Shown here: one piece after another, positions 53,207 through 62,568 of the stretch
Position numbering within the stretch: position 1 is the stretch's first letter
Layout: each line of letters begins with the position of its first letter
NCBI RefSeq assembly: GCF_019428685.1
Contig: NZ_CP080096.1
Span: 2,170,001-2,234,000 of the forward strand
Reading direction: 5' to 3'
Length of the DNA: 64,000 nt
Source: Paraburkholderia edwinii
GTDB lineage: Bacteria > Pseudomonadota > Gammaproteobacteria > Burkholderiales > Burkholderiaceae
Notes under the pieces: model-generated
The model's input: the letters and a program-made list of their open reading frames with translations, nothing else
Database searches by the model: none
What the model was told of the DNA's origin: nothing
Translations under genes and position numbers: made by a program

Positions 53207-56038
53207 ATGACCGACGATATCGACGCTCAGGAAGCGGTGACGGCCTCCCGCCTGCTCGAGCTGATTGCTGCGTTCTGTATTGAGATCAACCCGTGCTCGC
53301 CCGCGCCCGAGGTCACGCGCGAGAGCCAGTTCGAAAGCGATCTGGGACTGGACAGCCTCGCTCGAAGCGAGCTGATGAGCCGCATCGAAAAGGCGTTTCA
53401 TCAGTCTCTCCCAGTCGAGTCATTCAGCAGCGCCGCGACCCCCGCGGACATATTGCGGCTGCTCGCCGCGACAGAAGATGGCTCGATGAATACGCCGCGA
53501 ACGCCTGCCGGTTTCGCGCCACCGGCTGACCAGCTCGATCCGCCGACGCACGCCGCGACACTCGTGGACGCATTGCGCTGGCATGCGACGCGGCGGCCAT
53601 CGCAACCGCACATTGTGTTCGCCGACGGTTCGTCGAATGAAGAGACGCTGAGCTATGAAGCGCTGTACCGGTCCGCGAGCCGTGTTGCGTACGGCCTTCG
53701 CGCACTCGGTGTTGCGCCGGGCGATACGGTTGCATTGATGCTGCCGACCGGTCGCGACTATTTCGCCTGTTTCGCGGGAATTCTGCTTGCCGGGGCGATT
53801 GCGGTGCCCGTCTATCCTCCGACGCACGCGGCCCGGCTCGCCGACCACTTACGCCGGCATGTCACGATCCTCGTGAATGCGTCGGTACGCACGATGATCG
53901 TGCCGGAAGGCGTCGAGATGGCCGCGACACTCGTCCGGGCGCGGGCGCCTTTGCTGCAGCATGTCGTCGCACCGCGCGCGCTGACGGGACCCGGAATGGA
54001 CGAATCGTACGAGGCGCGCGCGGCCGACGTCGCCTTGCTGCAGTACACCTCGGGCAGTACCGGCACGCCAAAGGGTGTGTTGCTGACGCATGCGAATCTG
54101 CTTGCCAATATCCGCGCGATGGGTCGCACGATCGAGGTCGGCCGGCACGATGTCATTTTGAGCTGGCTGCCGCTTTACCATGACATGGGTCTGATTGGCG
54201 CATGGCTCGCGCCCCTGTACTTCGGCGTGCCGCTTGTGCTGATGTCGCCGCTGACATTCCTCGCGCGGCCCGAACGCTGGTTGCAGGCCATCAGCCAATA
54301 CCGCGCCACCATCACCGCCGCGCCGAATTTTGCGTATGCGCGATGTACGTCGCGCATTGCGCCTGACGATCTGAACGGCGTCGATCTATCGTCATTGCGT
54401 CTTGCCGTCTGCGGCGCCGAGCCGGTCAACCCGCGAACGATGCGTGCATTTGCCGAACGGTTCGCCAGCCACGGATTTGACGCGCGAGCGCTGACCCCGG
54501 TATACGGGCTCGCGGAGAATACGCTTGGCCTGACCTTCTCGCCGCCTGGGCGCGGCATGCGCGTCGATCGGGTCAGTCGCGCGACGCTGGCCGCGACGAG
54601 GCGCGCGGTACCTGCCACGGCCGGCGACGACGTGCTCGAACTGGTGTCGTGCGGCGCCGCGTTGCCTGGCAACACGCTGCGCATCGTCGATGCCGATGGC
54701 TGCGATCTGCCGGAACGGGTCGCCGGGCGCATCGAATTTCGCAGTTCGTCGGCGACCTCGGGTTATTTCCGCAATGCGGAGCAGACCGGCCGCACGATTC
54801 ACGGCGGCTGGATCGACACCGGCGATATCGGGTATCTGGCAGACGGCGAACTCTACATCAATGGACGCGCCAAGGATCTCGTGATTCGCGCGGGACGCCA
54901 CTTTTTCCCGTACGAACTGGAGGAGGCGGTATCGCGCCTCGCCGGTGTGCGGCAAGGTTGTGTCGCGGTGTGCGGGTTGCCCGATGAGGCGAGCGGGACC
55001 GACCAGCTGATCGTGATGGCCGAAACGCGCGAAACGAGCCCGGAGGCGCTCGCGCGAATCCGGCTCGCAATCAACGACGCCACGCTTGCTTTGCTCGGGG
55101 CGCCGCCCGAGCGGATCGCGCTGGTCCCGCCTCGCAGTATCCTGAAGACATCGAGCGGCAAGATCCGCCATGCCGATACGCTTTCGCTGTACGTGCGCAG
55201 CGCGGGTAAGTTGCGGCCCCAACCGCACTGGCGGCAATGGGCGCTGTTGCTGGCTGACAGCCTCGTGCCGATGTGCCGCCGCGCCGGGGTGCGCACGCTG
55301 GAAGTCGCATACGGTGGCGCGTGCTGGCTGCTATTTGCGTCGATCGGTGTGCCCGTGTGGATGGCGACGACGTCGCGCGGGACCGAAACCGCACGCAACT
55401 GGCGCATCGCGTCGCGCGCGTGCCGGCTTTTTCTCAGGCTCGCCGGCATGCGGCTGAGCGTGCGCGGCATCGAGTCCGGCCGGATGACGCAGAACGCCAT
55501 TCTGGTCGCCAATCACGCGAGCTACCTTGACGGCCTCGTGCTGCTTGCAGGGCTGCCTGCTCCGGTATTGATCGTTGCAAAGCGGGAATTGACCGCTAAC
55601 CCGATCACGCGTCTGTTCCTCAAGTCGATCGGTGTGTACTTCGTTGAGCGACACGACCATTTGCGCGGCATCGCCGCGGAGAAGGAATTGATCGCACGGG
55701 CCGCGACCGGCGAACCACTGCTCTTTTTTGCGGAGGGAACCTTCACGCGCGCGGTCGGCGTGCGCCCGTTCCGGCTTGGTGCGTTTGTCACCGCATGCGC
55801 CACGCGCCGGCCGGCGATACCGGTTGCGATTTCCGGCGCGCGCGCAATCTTGCCGGACGGCCGGTGGCTGCCACGGCGCGGCGCAATTACCGTGTCCTTG
55901 CTCGAGCCGATCGAGGCGTGCGGAGAGGGCATCGGCGCAGCAGTGCGGATGCGCGATAGCGTCCGCGCAGCCATTTCACATGCGTGCGGCGAACGCATGT
56001 TGAGCATGGTGTCGCCTGCGAGAGTGCAAGCCGGTTAG
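53207..56038 (+). CDS. ACP / fatty acyl-AMP ligase / PlsC acyltransferase fusion
   Basis: The 943-residue protein has three domains. Residues 1-90 are an acyl carrier protein with the phosphopantetheine Ser50 in DLGLDSL. Residues about 115-665 are an adenylating enzyme: YTSGSTGTPKG (280-290), LPLYHDMGLIG (321-331), YGLAENTL (433-440), TGD (538-540) and catalytic Lys in SILKTSSGKIRH. The YHDMGLIG and GLAENTLG forms favour the fatty acyl-AMP ligase branch. Residues about 700-930 are a PlsC-type acyltransferase with the HX4D motif His770-Asp775 (ANHASYLDG) and EGTF (843-846). It could activate a free fatty acid, load it on its own ACP and transfer it to a lysolipid or other hydroxyl acceptor. 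That scheme is inference. The order differs from E. coli Aas (PlsC first, no ACP). Confidence 0.88.
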   Translation: MTDDIDAQEAVTASRLLELIAAFCIEINPCSPAPEVTRESQFESDLGLDSLARSELMSRIEKAFHQSLPVESFSSAATPADILRLLAATEDGSMNTPRTPAGFAPPADQLDPPTHAATLVDALRWHATRRPSQPHIVFADGSSNEETLSYEALYRSASRVAYGLRALGVAPGDTVALMLPTGRDYFACFAGILLAGAIAVPVYPPTHAARLADHLRRHVTILVNASVRTMIVPEGVEMAATLVRARAPLLQHVVAPRALTGPGMDESYEARAADVALLQYTSGSTGTPKGVLLTHANLLANIRAMGRTIEVGRHDVILSWLPLYHDMGLIGAWLAPLYFGVPLVLMSPLTFLARPERWLQAISQYRATITAAPNFAYARCTSRIAPDDLNGVDLSSLRLAVCGAEPVNPRTMRAFAERFASHGFDARALTPVYGLAENTLGLTFSPPGRGMRVDRVSRATLAATRRAVPATAGDDVLELVSCGAALPGNTLRIVDADGCDLPERVAGRIEFRSSSATSGYFRNAEQTGRTIHGGWIDTGDIGYLADGELYINGRAKDLVIRAGRHFFPYELEEAVSRLAGVRQGCVAVCGLPDEASGTDQLIVMAETRETSPEALARIRLAINDATLALLGAPPERIALVPPRSILKTSSGKIRHADTLSLYVRSAGKLRPQPHWRQWALLLADSLVPMCRRAGVRTLEVAYGGACWLLFASIGVPVWMATTSRGTETARNWRIASRACRLFLRLAGMRLSVRGIESGRMTQNAILVANHASYLDGLVLLAGLPAPVLIVAKRELTANPITRLFLKSIGVYFVERHDHLRGIAAEKELIARAATGEPLLFFAEGTFTRAVGVRPFRLGAFVTACATRRPAIPVAISGARAILPDGRWLPRRGAITVSLLEPIEACGEGIGAAVRMRDSVRAAISHACGERMLSMVSPARVQAG

Positions 56039-56175
56039 CGCCCGATTCACACATGCGCGACTCAATCGGCGCTGCGCGGCAGGCCTGAATTGCGTGAAAA
56101 GTAATCGACGGTAGGGGCGTGGCTTGCACCGAACAGGCGGTTGTCGGCGCCTCGTCCGCTGTGTCGAGGTCGGGG

Positions 56176-56727
56176 TCACCATGTCCGGCTGCGACGGGAC
56201 TTTGCGATCACCCAATCCATGGTTGCGAGCAGCAACGCCGAAAATACGAACGTGATATGCACGGCCATTCCCCACAGGACGGTTCGCGTGCCGACCTTTT
56301 CGATCGTGAGAAATCCCTGCAACACCTCGATCGCCGAAATCGCCACGATGGATGCCATCAGTTTCAGCTTGATGTCGCTAAATCCGACGTTCCCGATCCA
56401 GTCGGGGGTGTCCTTATGCCCGTCCAGTTCGAGCTTCGAAACGAAGTTCTGGTAACCACCGAAGATAATCATCAACAACAGGTTCGCCATCAGCGAAAGA
56501 TCGATAAGCGCAAGGACGCCAAGGATCACATCGTCGGAACTGCTTTCGATCAGGCCCGATGCCATGTGCCAGAACTCCTGTCCGAACTTGACGAGCAGCA
56601 TCAGCAGACTGAGCGCGAGACCTGCATAGATGGGCGCCAGAATCCAGCGGCTTGCGAAAATACCTCTTTCCAGTGTGCGCTCGCCTATATTGGGGGCGCG
56701 CCCACTGGTTTGATCTGTCGGTTTCAT
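56176..56727 (-). CDS. UPF0114 (YqhA, TIGR00645) membrane protein
   Basis: The 183-residue protein starts at ATG 56727 behind AGAGGA. It has three to four membrane segments: RWILAPIYAGLALSLLMLLV, VILGVLALIDLSLMANLLLM, then LKLMASIVAISAIEVLQGFL and TVLWGMAVHITFVFSALLLA. The core FESRWILAPIY-like start and GGYQNFVSKLE are family hallmarks. The function is unknown. It is convergent with the acyl-ligase fusion gene and divergent from the alpha/beta hydrolase gene. Confidence 0.9.
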   Translation of the reverse strand: MKPTDQTSGRAPNIGERTLERGIFASRWILAPIYAGLALSLLMLLVKFGQEFWHMASGLIESSSDDVILGVLALIDLSLMANLLLMIIFGGYQNFVSKLELDGHKDTPDWIGNVGFSDIKLKLMASIVAISAIEVLQGFLTIEKVGTRTVLWGMAVHITFVFSALLLATMDWVIAKSRRSRTW

Positions 56728-57001
56728 TAGGCATTCCTCTGGAAAATCCAGCTGATAAGGAAGCGGATCGCACCCGGCCGACGTGAGGGCGAAGTGCGGT
56801 GACGAACGCGCACAGGTGTCGAATAGCAGTAACACGATGCATGCCCGAACCGCGACGGTTCACGGTGCATCTCACGGTCGTCGCGATGTCGGCCGGCATA
56901 TTGGCCGGCCTGTCGTTATGATGAAACGGGCAGGTCGCATTCACGGCCCGGCTTGATCGCGTGTCGGCCGGGCAGGGGCATGATGAGTTGAATTGACGGC
57001 A

Positions 57002-57826
57002 ATGAAACGCATTGGGTTGGTACTGATCGCCATCGTCGGATGTCTTGCCCCGTTTGCAGGGGTTGCCATGCTGCAAGATCGTTTGCTGTATTTTCCGGAG
57101 CAAGCCGCCGTCGCGGATGTCGTTTCCGACGGACTTCGGGCGTGGCCGGCACCTGAGACGTTTCGAGGGCTGGTGGCCGAGCCGCCCGGCGCAGCGCGCG
57201 GTACGGCCGTCGTTTTTCACGGCAATGCGGGACATGCCGGCCACCGTTCGTACTACGCCGCGGCACTGACACGGCTAGGACTGCGCGTGATTCTCGCCGA
57301 GTATCCGGGTTACGGGCCGCGCGACGGCGACCCCGGCGAACAACGCCTGAACGCCGATGCCGAACAAACCATCGCGCTTGCGCACCGCCAGTACGGTTCG
57401 CCGCTGCTGGTGATCGGTGAATCGCTCGGGGCGGCCGTGGCAGCTTCAGCCGCGTCTCGCGAGCGCGACATGATCACGGGTTTGCTGCTCGTCACGCCAT
57501 GGGATCGCCTTGAGAACGTCGCTGCGTATCACTATCCATGGTTGCCTGTGAAGTGGCTGCTGCGTGACCAATACCTCAGCGCAACTTACCTGGGCTCGTT
57601 TGACCGTCCTGTGCTGGTCGTGATCGCGGAGCATGACAGGATCGTCCCGGCACGCTTTGGTGAAGCGCTCTACCACGCGGTGTCGGATCCAAAACGGCTG
57701 ATCGTATTGAAAGAGGCCGGACACAATGACTGGATCAACTATGTCGACGACAGCTGGTGGCGCGACGCGATTGGCTTTCTGTTGGATCCTTCCGTTTGGT
57801 CTGGACCGGACAAGGACGATCGATAG
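57002..57826 (+). CDS. Alpha/beta-hydrolase, ABHD13/BEM46-like
   Basis: The 274-residue protein starts at ATG 57002 (weak ribosome site). The N-terminus MKRIGLVLIAIVGCLAPFAG is a membrane anchor or signal, followed by QDRLLYFPEQ. Hydrolase features are VVFHGNAGHAGHR (oxyanion region), ILAEYPGYGPRDG, the nucleophile elbow VIGESLGAA (GxSxG), the acid in VVIAEHDRIVP and His in KEAGHND. This is the pattern of membrane-tethered serine hydrolases of the BEM46 type. The substrate is unknown. It precedes the LemA operon by 145 bp in the same direction. Confidence 0.88.
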   Translation: MKRIGLVLIAIVGCLAPFAGVAMLQDRLLYFPEQAAVADVVSDGLRAWPAPETFRGLVAEPPGAARGTAVVFHGNAGHAGHRSYYAAALTRLGLRVILAEYPGYGPRDGDPGEQRLNADAEQTIALAHRQYGSPLLVIGESLGAAVAASAASRERDMITGLLLVTPWDRLENVAAYHYPWLPVKWLLRDQYLSATYLGSFDRPVLVVIAEHDRIVPARFGEALYHAVSDPKRLIVLKEAGHNDWINYVDDSWWRDAIGFLLDPSVWSGPDKDDR

Positions 57827-57971
57827 TCCGTAACCCGGCTTGCCAGTCTTCGGTAGAACCTTGATTACATTGCGCGGTCAATGCCATTACCGGATGCTGT
57901 CATCCGTAACGGGCAACTTGCGCTGCCCATTGACCACTGCATCAAGGCAGCACATGCGAAGGAGCAAACCG

Positions 57972-58628
57972 ATGCGCGGCTTGTCGATCATCGCTGTCGA
58001 AGCCCCGATGCGCGTGATGGGAAGATTGATCCTGCTGCTGGCGACGCTCGCCGTCGCCGGATGCGGCTACAACACCATCCAGAGCGAGGACGAGCAGGTC
58101 AAGGCGGGCTGGTCTGAAGTACTTAACCAATATCAGCGCCGTGCCGACCTTGTGCCTAACCTTGTGAATACGGTCAAGGGTTACGCCAACCAGGAAAAAG
58201 AGGTTCTGACACGCGTCACCGAGGCGAGGGCGCAGGTGGGGTCCGTTCGGGTGAGTCCCGAGACGCCGTCCGATCCGCAGGCATTTGCTCAATTCGAAGC
58301 GGCGCAAGGCCAGCTCACCTCGTCGCTGTCTCGACTACTGGTTGTATCGGAGAACTATCCGCAACTGAAGTCCGATGCGAATTTCAGGGATTTGCAGGCA
58401 CAGCTGGAAGGAACCGAGAACCGGATAACGGTCGCGCGTACCCGTTATATCCAGGCTGTTCAGCAGTACAACTCCACGGTCCGGTCGTTTCCGAATAATT
58501 TGACGGCAAAGATTTTCGGCTATTCGGAGAAGCCGAATTTTTCCGTTGCTAACGAAACGGAAATCGCGCGACCGCCGCGTGTCGATTTTGGCGCTGCGCC
58601 AGCGGCCTCCGGTGGGGGCAGCAATTGA
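57972..58628 (+). CDS. lemA: LemA-family lipoprotein
   Basis: The 218-residue protein starts at ATG 57972 behind AAGGAG. TLAVAGC with Cys31 is a lipobox, so it is probably a lipoprotein. The LemA core is EVLNQYQRRADLVPNLVNTV, KGYANQEKEVLTRVTEARA and the long helices LQAQLEGTENRITVARTRYI, then VQQYNSTVRSFPNN. It is a helical-bundle membrane protein of unknown role, usually next to TPM proteins as here. Its stop overlaps the next start (TTGA). Confidence 0.92.
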   Translation: MRGLSIIAVEAPMRVMGRLILLLATLAVAGCGYNTIQSEDEQVKAGWSEVLNQYQRRADLVPNLVNTVKGYANQEKEVLTRVTEARAQVGSVRVSPETPSDPQAFAQFEAAQGQLTSSLSRLLVVSENYPQLKSDANFRDLQAQLEGTENRITVARTRYIQAVQQYNSTVRSFPNNLTAKIFGYSEKPNFSVANETEIARPPRVDFGAAPAASGGGSN

Positions 58629-59482
58629 AGATCTTCCGCACGGTCTTTGCGCTTGTCTGCCTGGTCCTGGCTTTTGTCGCCGTTGACGCGTACGCCGACG
58701 CGTCGATACCGCCGCTGACGGCGCGAGTCGTCGACGAAACGGGGACTCTTTCGCCCGAACAGCGATCAGCGCTTGAAGCGACGCTGAAAGATTTCGAGTC
58801 GCGCAAAGGCGCCCAGATTTCACTGTTGATGGTGCCCACGACGCAACCGGAAACCATCGAGCAATACTCAATGCGTGTGGTCGAGCAATGGAAGCTTGGC
58901 CGGAAGCGGGTGGATGACGGCGCCATGCTGATCGTGGCGAAAAATGACCGCGCGCTGCGAATCGAAGTCGGATATGGCCTTGAAGGCGCGCTTAACGATG
59001 CGACCAGCAACCGGATCATCCACGACACGATCGTGCCCAGGTTCAAGCAGGGCGACTTCTACGGGGGCGTCAAGGCAGGGCTCGATAGCATGATGAGCGT
59101 GGTGAACGGCGAGCCGCTCCCGCCGCCGTCTCGCCGTACGGGCGAAACCGACGGCGTCACGGGTCTGCTGCCGGCGTTGCTTGTGATAGCGGTTGTCGCG
59201 GGCGGTGTACTACGCGCGATGTTCGGGCGCCTGCCCGGCGCCGTGTTGACTGGTGGTGTGGTCGGCGTGATTGCATGGCTGTTCTCCGGCGCTGTCGTCC
59301 TTGCCATCATTGCAGGTGCGATAGCGTTGGCGTTCACGCTGGCAGGCAGTGGCATTGGGGCATTCGCGGGCGGCCGATACCTGGGCGGAGGTTCAGGCGG
59401 ATTGGGCGGCCGTTCGAGTCGCGACATTTTCCGCGGCGGTGGAGGCGGGTTCGGCGGCGGCGGTGCGTCGGGCAGGTGGTAG
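58625..59482 (+). CDS. TPM-domain protein, YgcG type (TTG start)
   Basis: The 285-residue protein starts with TTG 58625, overlapping the lemA stop, behind GGTGGGGG. Residues 1-25 are a signal peptide. The TPM domain spans about 30-150 (ARVVDETGTLSPEQRSALEA, ISLLMVPTTQPETIEQYSMR, LRIEVGYGLEGALNDATSNR). Membrane segments follow, then a Gly-rich tail ending GGFGGGGASGRW, the typical YgcG end. TPM domains bind metal and have been linked to phosphatase activity or photosystem repair. The bacterial role with LemA is unresolved. Confidence 0.9.
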   Translation: MKIFRTVFALVCLVLAFVAVDAYADASIPPLTARVVDETGTLSPEQRSALEATLKDFESRKGAQISLLMVPTTQPETIEQYSMRVVEQWKLGRKRVDDGAMLIVAKNDRALRIEVGYGLEGALNDATSNRIIHDTIVPRFKQGDFYGGVKAGLDSMMSVVNGEPLPPPSRRTGETDGVTGLLPALLVIAVVAGGVLRAMFGRLPGAVLTGGVVGVIAWLFSGAVVLAIIAGAIALAFTLAGSGIGAFAGGRYLGGGSGGLGGRSSRDIFRGGGGGFGGGGASGRW

Positions 59483-59484
59483 CG

Positions 59485-59982
59485 ATGGACCTGATGCGCA
59501 TCTTCCGACATCTTCTGATGACACGCTGGCGGGTGAGAAAAGCGTTCTCGGTGCGCGTGTTATCGACTATTGATAGCGCGATTCGGGAAAGCCATCGTAG
59601 CCACGCCGGTCAAGTCAGATTCGTCGTGGAAGGTGCACTGGACAGTTCGGATCTGTTCGACGGACTAACTGCTCGCGAGCGGGCCATCGACGTGTTTTCC
59701 CAGCTCAGGGTCTGGGACACCGAGGACAACAACGGAATTCTGATCTATCTGCTACTCGCTGACCGGGACGTGGAAATCGTCGCGGACCGCGGTATCAACG
59801 CACGGGTATCGGGCGATGAATGGGAAGCGGTCTGCCGGATGATGGAAGCCGAGTTTCGGCGAGGAAAGTATCAGCCTGGAGCCATACGAGGCATCGAGCA
59901 GGTCTCGGCGTTGCTGAAAACGCATTTTCCGACGCGCACGCCGCCACGAGAGGATTTACCGAGTTTTCCGGTGGTGATGTAA
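59485..59982 (+). CDS. Second TPM-domain protein
   Basis: The 165-residue protein starts at ATG 59485 behind AGGTGG, two bases after the previous stop. It lacks a signal peptide and consists of one TPM domain: STIDSAIRESHRSHAGQVRF, RAIDVFSQLRVWDTEDNNGI and LADRDVEIVADRGINARVSG. It completes a LemA-TPM-TPM operon, an arrangement common in Burkholderiaceae. An IS element lies about 120 bp downstream. Confidence 0.88.
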   Translation: MDLMRIFRHLLMTRWRVRKAFSVRVLSTIDSAIRESHRSHAGQVRFVVEGALDSSDLFDGLTARERAIDVFSQLRVWDTEDNNGILIYLLLADRDVEIVADRGINARVSGDEWEAVCRMMEAEFRRGKYQPGAIRGIEQVSALLKTHFPTRTPPREDLPSFPVVM

Positions 59983-60108
59983 GCGTGGTGTTGGAGATGG
60001 GGACGCGTTGGGTTGCGGGTTTGGTCATAGGCGGGTTTTTGCAGGTGTTTGGTAATTTGACATAAGATAAATTATCGATAAAAAGCGTGTAACGGCCATT
60101 TAGATGGA

Positions 60109-60121
60109 ATGGTCGCCTCCC
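60109..60121 (+). repeat. Left subterminal inverted repeat of element A
   Basis: ATGGTCGCCTCCC, the exact complement of 62840-62852. Confidence 0.85.
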
Positions 60122-60209
60122 GCCTTAACGGTCCGTCCGGCGCCGCAGTCCCGCGGCCAGCGCGTGCGACATTGCTGGTTCGGCAGTCCTGCCGCCAAGG
60201 AGAATCCAG

Positions 60210-61228
60210 ATGGAACCGACGACCATTGCGATCGACCTGGCCAAGCGCGTTTTCCAGATTCACTATGTCGAGCCTGAGACCGGTGCGATTCACAGCAAGG
60301 TCCTCAAACGCGCCCAGCTCGTGCCGTTCTTCGCCAACCGGCCTGCGAGTCGTGTCGTCATGGAAGCCTGCGGCAGCGCGCATCACTGGGCCCGGGTGCT
60401 GGCGCGGCTGGGCCACGACGTGCGGCTCATCGCAGCCCAGTTCGTGCGTCCGTTCGTGAAGTCGAACAAGAATGATGCAGCCGACGCAGCGGCGATCTGG
60501 GAAGCGGCCCAGCGTCCTGGCATGCGGTTCGTTGCCGTCAAGACCGAAGACCAGCAGGCCATGCTCGCGCTGCATCGCATACGCCAGCAACTGGTCCGGA
60601 TCGCGTCATGCAGATCAATCAGCTTCGCGGGTTGCTCTATGAGTTCGGCGTCGTGTTGCCGCAAGGCCGCCGGGCATCGATCGAGGCGGCCAAGGCCGCG
60701 CTGGCCTCGCTAGCCGAACAGTTACCAGCCATGCTGGCAGACAGCCTGCAGGATCAGGTTTCCCGGCTTCGAACGCTTGACGAGCAGATCACACGGATCG
60801 AGCAGCGCATTCTCGAATGGCGTCGCAACGATGATGCATGCAGACGCATCTCCGAAATCCCTGGCGTGGGTGTACTTACCGCGACAGCCGCCGTATCCGT
60901 CATCGGACAGGCAAAGGCGTTCCGCTCGGGGCGGGAATTCGCCGCCTATCTGGGCCTTGTGCCACGACAGAACGGCTCGGGCGGCAAGGTAAAGCTCGGT
61001 GGCATCAGCAAACGCGGCGACGTGTATCTGCGCACGCTGCTGATCCACGGCGCGAGATCGGTCATCTCGAGCTCGAAGCATTTGCCAGAGCGGTTGAAAC
61101 AGATGCTGTCCCGGCGTCCAACGAACGTCGTTGCTGTTGCACTCGCAAACAAGATGGCGCGAACAATCTGGGCGCTGCTGGCCCATGGCCGAACGTATGA
61201 AACAGCACCGTCGCACAGTCACGCATGA
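60210..61228 (+). pseudogene. IS110-family transposase with a single-base frameshift
   Basis: The N-terminal DEDD/RuvC-like part reads in frame from ATG 60210 (MEPTTIAIDLAKRVFQIHYV; Asp9, Glu52, Asp89, Asp92) to RQQLVRI near 60600. The homologous sequence then continues in another frame from MQINQLRGLLYEFG (60608) through the Transposase_20 part (ISEIPGVGVLTATAAVSVIG, GLVPRQNGSGGKVKLGGISK) to the stop at 61228. One base appears to be missing near CGGATCGCGTC. The intact copy in element B has RDRIAQINQIRG at the same place. It is a broken gene unless the base call is wrong. Confidence 0.88.
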
Positions 61229-61247
61229 AGGCCTTTAACCCATCCTC

Positions 61248-61372
61248 GGTTGCACAGGCGTATTGAACGATGGCAAGACAGGTTGGACCGCGCAAAGGCA
61301 AGCCTGAGACATTTCTCGGACTTCGAGTCCGTTATTTAGATTAGGACCTTTGCGGCGAAATCCATCGGGGCC
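61248..61372 (+). ncRNA. Candidate guide (bridge/seek) RNA of element A
   Basis: This 125-nt segment starts 20 nt after the transposase stop. It shares GGTTGCACA, ATGGCAA-ACAGGT-GGACCG and GGCGAAATCCAT-GGGGCC with the same-length segment in element B. Stems: CGATGG (61268-61273) / CCATCG (61362-61367); CGCAAAGG (61291-61298) / CCTTTGCG (61347-61354); CGGACT-TCG-AGTCCG hairpin (61317-61331). Element B has these stems at equivalent positions with different bases. In the IS1111 group the guide RNA is known to lie downstream of the transposase. That this segment is the RNA is inference. Confidence 0.65.
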
Positions 61373-61409
61373 GGCGGGCATGCCCGCGATCGAGTCCGGA
61401 TATAGTGGA

Positions 61410-61422
61410 ATGGCCTCGTCCC
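61410..61422 (+). repeat. Left subterminal inverted repeat of element B
   Basis: ATGGCCTCGTCCC, the exact complement of 62776-62788. It differs from the element A repeat at only a few positions (ATGG-C-C-TCCC kept). Confidence 0.85.
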
Positions 61423-61507
61423 ACCTCCGGTGAGTCAGTGAAATGACCTCCATCGAAGTGCATGGCAGTATGAACACTCCCTGACCCACCAATGAGCGGA
61501 GGCCGTC

Positions 61508-62524
61508 ATGAGCGTCGCGTTGCTGAGCATCGATCTGGCCAAGAACACCTTCCAGCTGTACGGCGTTGACCAGAGCGGCCACCCCGTATTGAGCCGGCGT
61601 GTCACCCGCAACAAGCTCCTGGAAGCCGTCGTTTGTTTGCCGCCCTGTCGCATTGTGATGGAAGCGTGTGGTGGAGCGCATCACTGGGCTCGGCGGTTCT
61701 CCGCAATGGGGCATCAGGTTCACATCATCGCCCCGCGATTCGTCAAGCCGTTCGTCAAATCCCAGAAGAACGACCGCAACGACGCGGAGGCGATTGTTGA
61801 AGCCGCATCTCGTCCGACCATGCGTTACGTCGCTATCAACAGCGTTGAGCAGCAAGACATCCAGTCGATGCACCGCATCCGTAGTTTGCTCATGAGAGAC
61901 CGCATCGCACAGATCAATCAGATTCGAGGCTTGCTGGCTGAATACGGCGTAGTTATTGCGCAAACGCCTCTAAAAGTCCGGATACAACTCCCAACGATTA
62001 TCGATGACGAGCGCAACGAGCTGACAGCACTGACGCGAACAATGATGCGCGACATGTACGAGCGCCTTGCACTGCTCGACAGGCAGATCGCACGGTATGA
62101 CGAGCTCATCCAGCAAGTGCACAAGGCATCGCCCACAAGCCAGCGACTGGAGAAGATCCGTGGTGTTGGACCGATGATCGCGACCGGCGTAATCGCCGCG
62201 GCCGGAAGCGCTTCCGAGTTCACAAACGGCCGGCAGTTTGCGGCCTGGCTTGGCTTGACGCCACGGCAGCACTCCTCGGGAGGCAAAGATCGTCTGTTCG
62301 GCATTACAAAGCGCGGTAACGGATACCTGCGAATGCTATTGGTACATGGCGCCCGATCGGTTGTTCAGCAAGCCGTGAGGCACACGGACAAACTCTCCCG
62401 ATGGATACTCGAGGTTCAGGCGCGACGCGGAACAAATGTCGCCGTCGTAGCACTCGCGAACAAGATTGCCAGAACGATCTGGGTGGTGCTTGCACGCGGT
62501 CAGGAGTATGCACCGCCGGTATGA
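61508..62524 (+). CDS. IS110-family transposase (IS1111 group), intact
   Basis: The 338-residue recombinase starts at ATG 61508 behind GCGGAGG. The N-terminal RuvC-like domain has the DEDD set Asp9, Glu52, Asp89 and Asp92 (SIDLAKNTF, MEACGGAHHW, KNDRNDAEA). The C-terminal Transposase_20 domain has LEKIRGVGPMIATGVIAAAG, then TPRQHSSGGKDR with the presumed catalytic Ser (256 or 257) and NGYLRMLLVHGARSV. IS110-family enzymes recombine DNA under the guidance of an element-encoded RNA that pairs with target and donor. All catalytic positions are kept, so element B may be mobile. Confidence 0.95.
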   Translation: MSVALLSIDLAKNTFQLYGVDQSGHPVLSRRVTRNKLLEAVVCLPPCRIVMEACGGAHHWARRFSAMGHQVHIIAPRFVKPFVKSQKNDRNDAEAIVEAASRPTMRYVAINSVEQQDIQSMHRIRSLLMRDRIAQINQIRGLLAEYGVVIAQTPLKVRIQLPTIIDDERNELTALTRTMMRDMYERLALLDRQIARYDELIQQVHKASPTSQRLEKIRGVGPMIATGVIAAAGSASEFTNGRQFAAWLGLTPRQHSSGGKDRLFGITKRGNGYLRMLLVHGARSVVQQAVRHTDKLSRWILEVQARRGTNVAVVALANKIARTIWVVLARGQEYAPPV

Positions 62525-62568
62525 GCGCGATCCCGATCACATCGTGGTCGTAGCTTCATCTCTTCATT

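Noticed and set aside
60590..60620. Programmed frameshift in the element A transposase
   Set aside because: IS110-family transposases are normally single-frame, no slippery run is present, and the intact copy reads through this position.
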